From: Burkholderiales bacterium RIFCSPLOWO2_12_FULL_65_40
Lineage (GTDB): Bacteria; Pseudomonadota; Gammaproteobacteria; Burkholderiales; Burkholderiaceae_C
Direction of reading: 5' to 3'
Length of the DNA: 64,000 nt
Assembly: GCA_001770955.1 (NCBI GenBank)
Contig: MESL01000035.1
Span: 99,865 to 163,864, forward strand
Numbering within the stretch: the stretch's first letter is position 1; the number at the start of each line of letters is the position of its first letter. The translations under genes and the position numbers were made by a program. The notes beneath the pieces were generated by a model. The model was given only the letters and a program-made list of their open reading frames with translations, had not been told where the DNA came from and made no database searches. This document shows, in pieces, positions 63,943 to 64,000 of this stretch.

Positions 63943-63978
63943 GGACTCCTGAAAAAACACAAAAACGCGATGGAGTCC
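63943..63978 (-). promoter_or_regulatory. 5'-UTR hairpin covering the ribosome-binding site of RRM gene 2
   Basis: GGACTCC (63978-63972) pairs with GGAGTCC (63949-63943) on the minus strand, with a 22-nt A/U-rich loop. The GGAG site is in the second arm. The stem matches RRM gene 1 while the loops differ in length and sequence, which suggests selection on the structure. Confidence 0.7.
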
Positions 63979-64000
63979 GACGCAATCAACAAACCTGTGA

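Overview
The window is a high-GC chromosomal segment from a betaproteobacterium, most likely family Comamonadaceae (Acidovorax-like). This rests on protein style (RdgC, DUF3297, an 868-residue GyrB), gene order (rpmH-rnpA-yidD-yidC-mnmE beside dnaA-dnaN-gyrB), very high GC3, and at least eight copies of a short repeat with the core AAGCGCT...CAGCTAT...ATAGC, of a kind I associate with this family. No rRNA, tRNA, CRISPR array, transposase or prophage was seen.

Layout. 1-4.7 kb: thiolase end, acyl-CoA dehydrogenase, DUF3297, RdgC, a Spy/CpxP-like periplasmic protein and a PagL-like lipid A deacylase. 4.72-5.58 kb: a gene-free stretch with four perfect DnaA boxes and two copies of a DnaA-box / GC-cluster / DnaA-trio module. 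This is the best replication-origin candidate in the window although dnaA lies about 43 kb away. 5.6-22.9 kb: a very large GAF/PAS/GGDEF/EAL protein, MerR plus thioesterase, DAHP synthase, an NlpC/P60 lipoprotein, NnrU, a HepT-MntA toxin-antitoxin pair, YjdM, a DinG-type helicase, homoserine dehydrogenase behind a Thr/Ile-rich leader peptide and attenuator, a MazG-like protein, and a LysR regulator divergent from an SbtA-type bicarbonate transporter.

23.4-42.75 kb: a 19-kb, single-strand, tightly coupled type IV pilus island of the MSHA type. It holds inner-membrane PilO/PilN/PilP-like proteins, an MshL secretin, MshN, MshM, MshE, MshG and an MshF-like protein, together with eight prepilin-like proteins. 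Four are paralogues with a shared C-terminal head. The other four are unusual large minor pilins, including a 735-residue one that lacks Glu+5. It ends at a strong terminator. No prepilin peptidase or retraction ATPase is present.

42.8-54.2 kb: gyrB, dnaN and dnaA on the minus strand, then rpmH-rnpA-yidD-yidC-mnmE on the plus strand, a cyclic-nucleotide-binding protein and a lineage-specific protein. 54.2-64 kb: apt, a second GGDEF/EAL protein with a degenerate receiver, a Kef-type antiporter, kdsD-kdsC-lptC (Kdo/LPS), an SDR enzyme with a family repeat embedded in its coding sequence, and two glycine-rich RRM proteins. Both RRM genes have the Shine-Dalgarno sequence inside the same kind of 5'-UTR hairpin.

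Themes: replication initiation, envelope biogenesis, and c-di-GMP signalling. Two GGDEF/EAL proteins and an MshEN-like N-terminus on the pilus ATPase suggest that c-di-GMP could control the pilus. All functional assignments are from reading the sequence; no searches were run.
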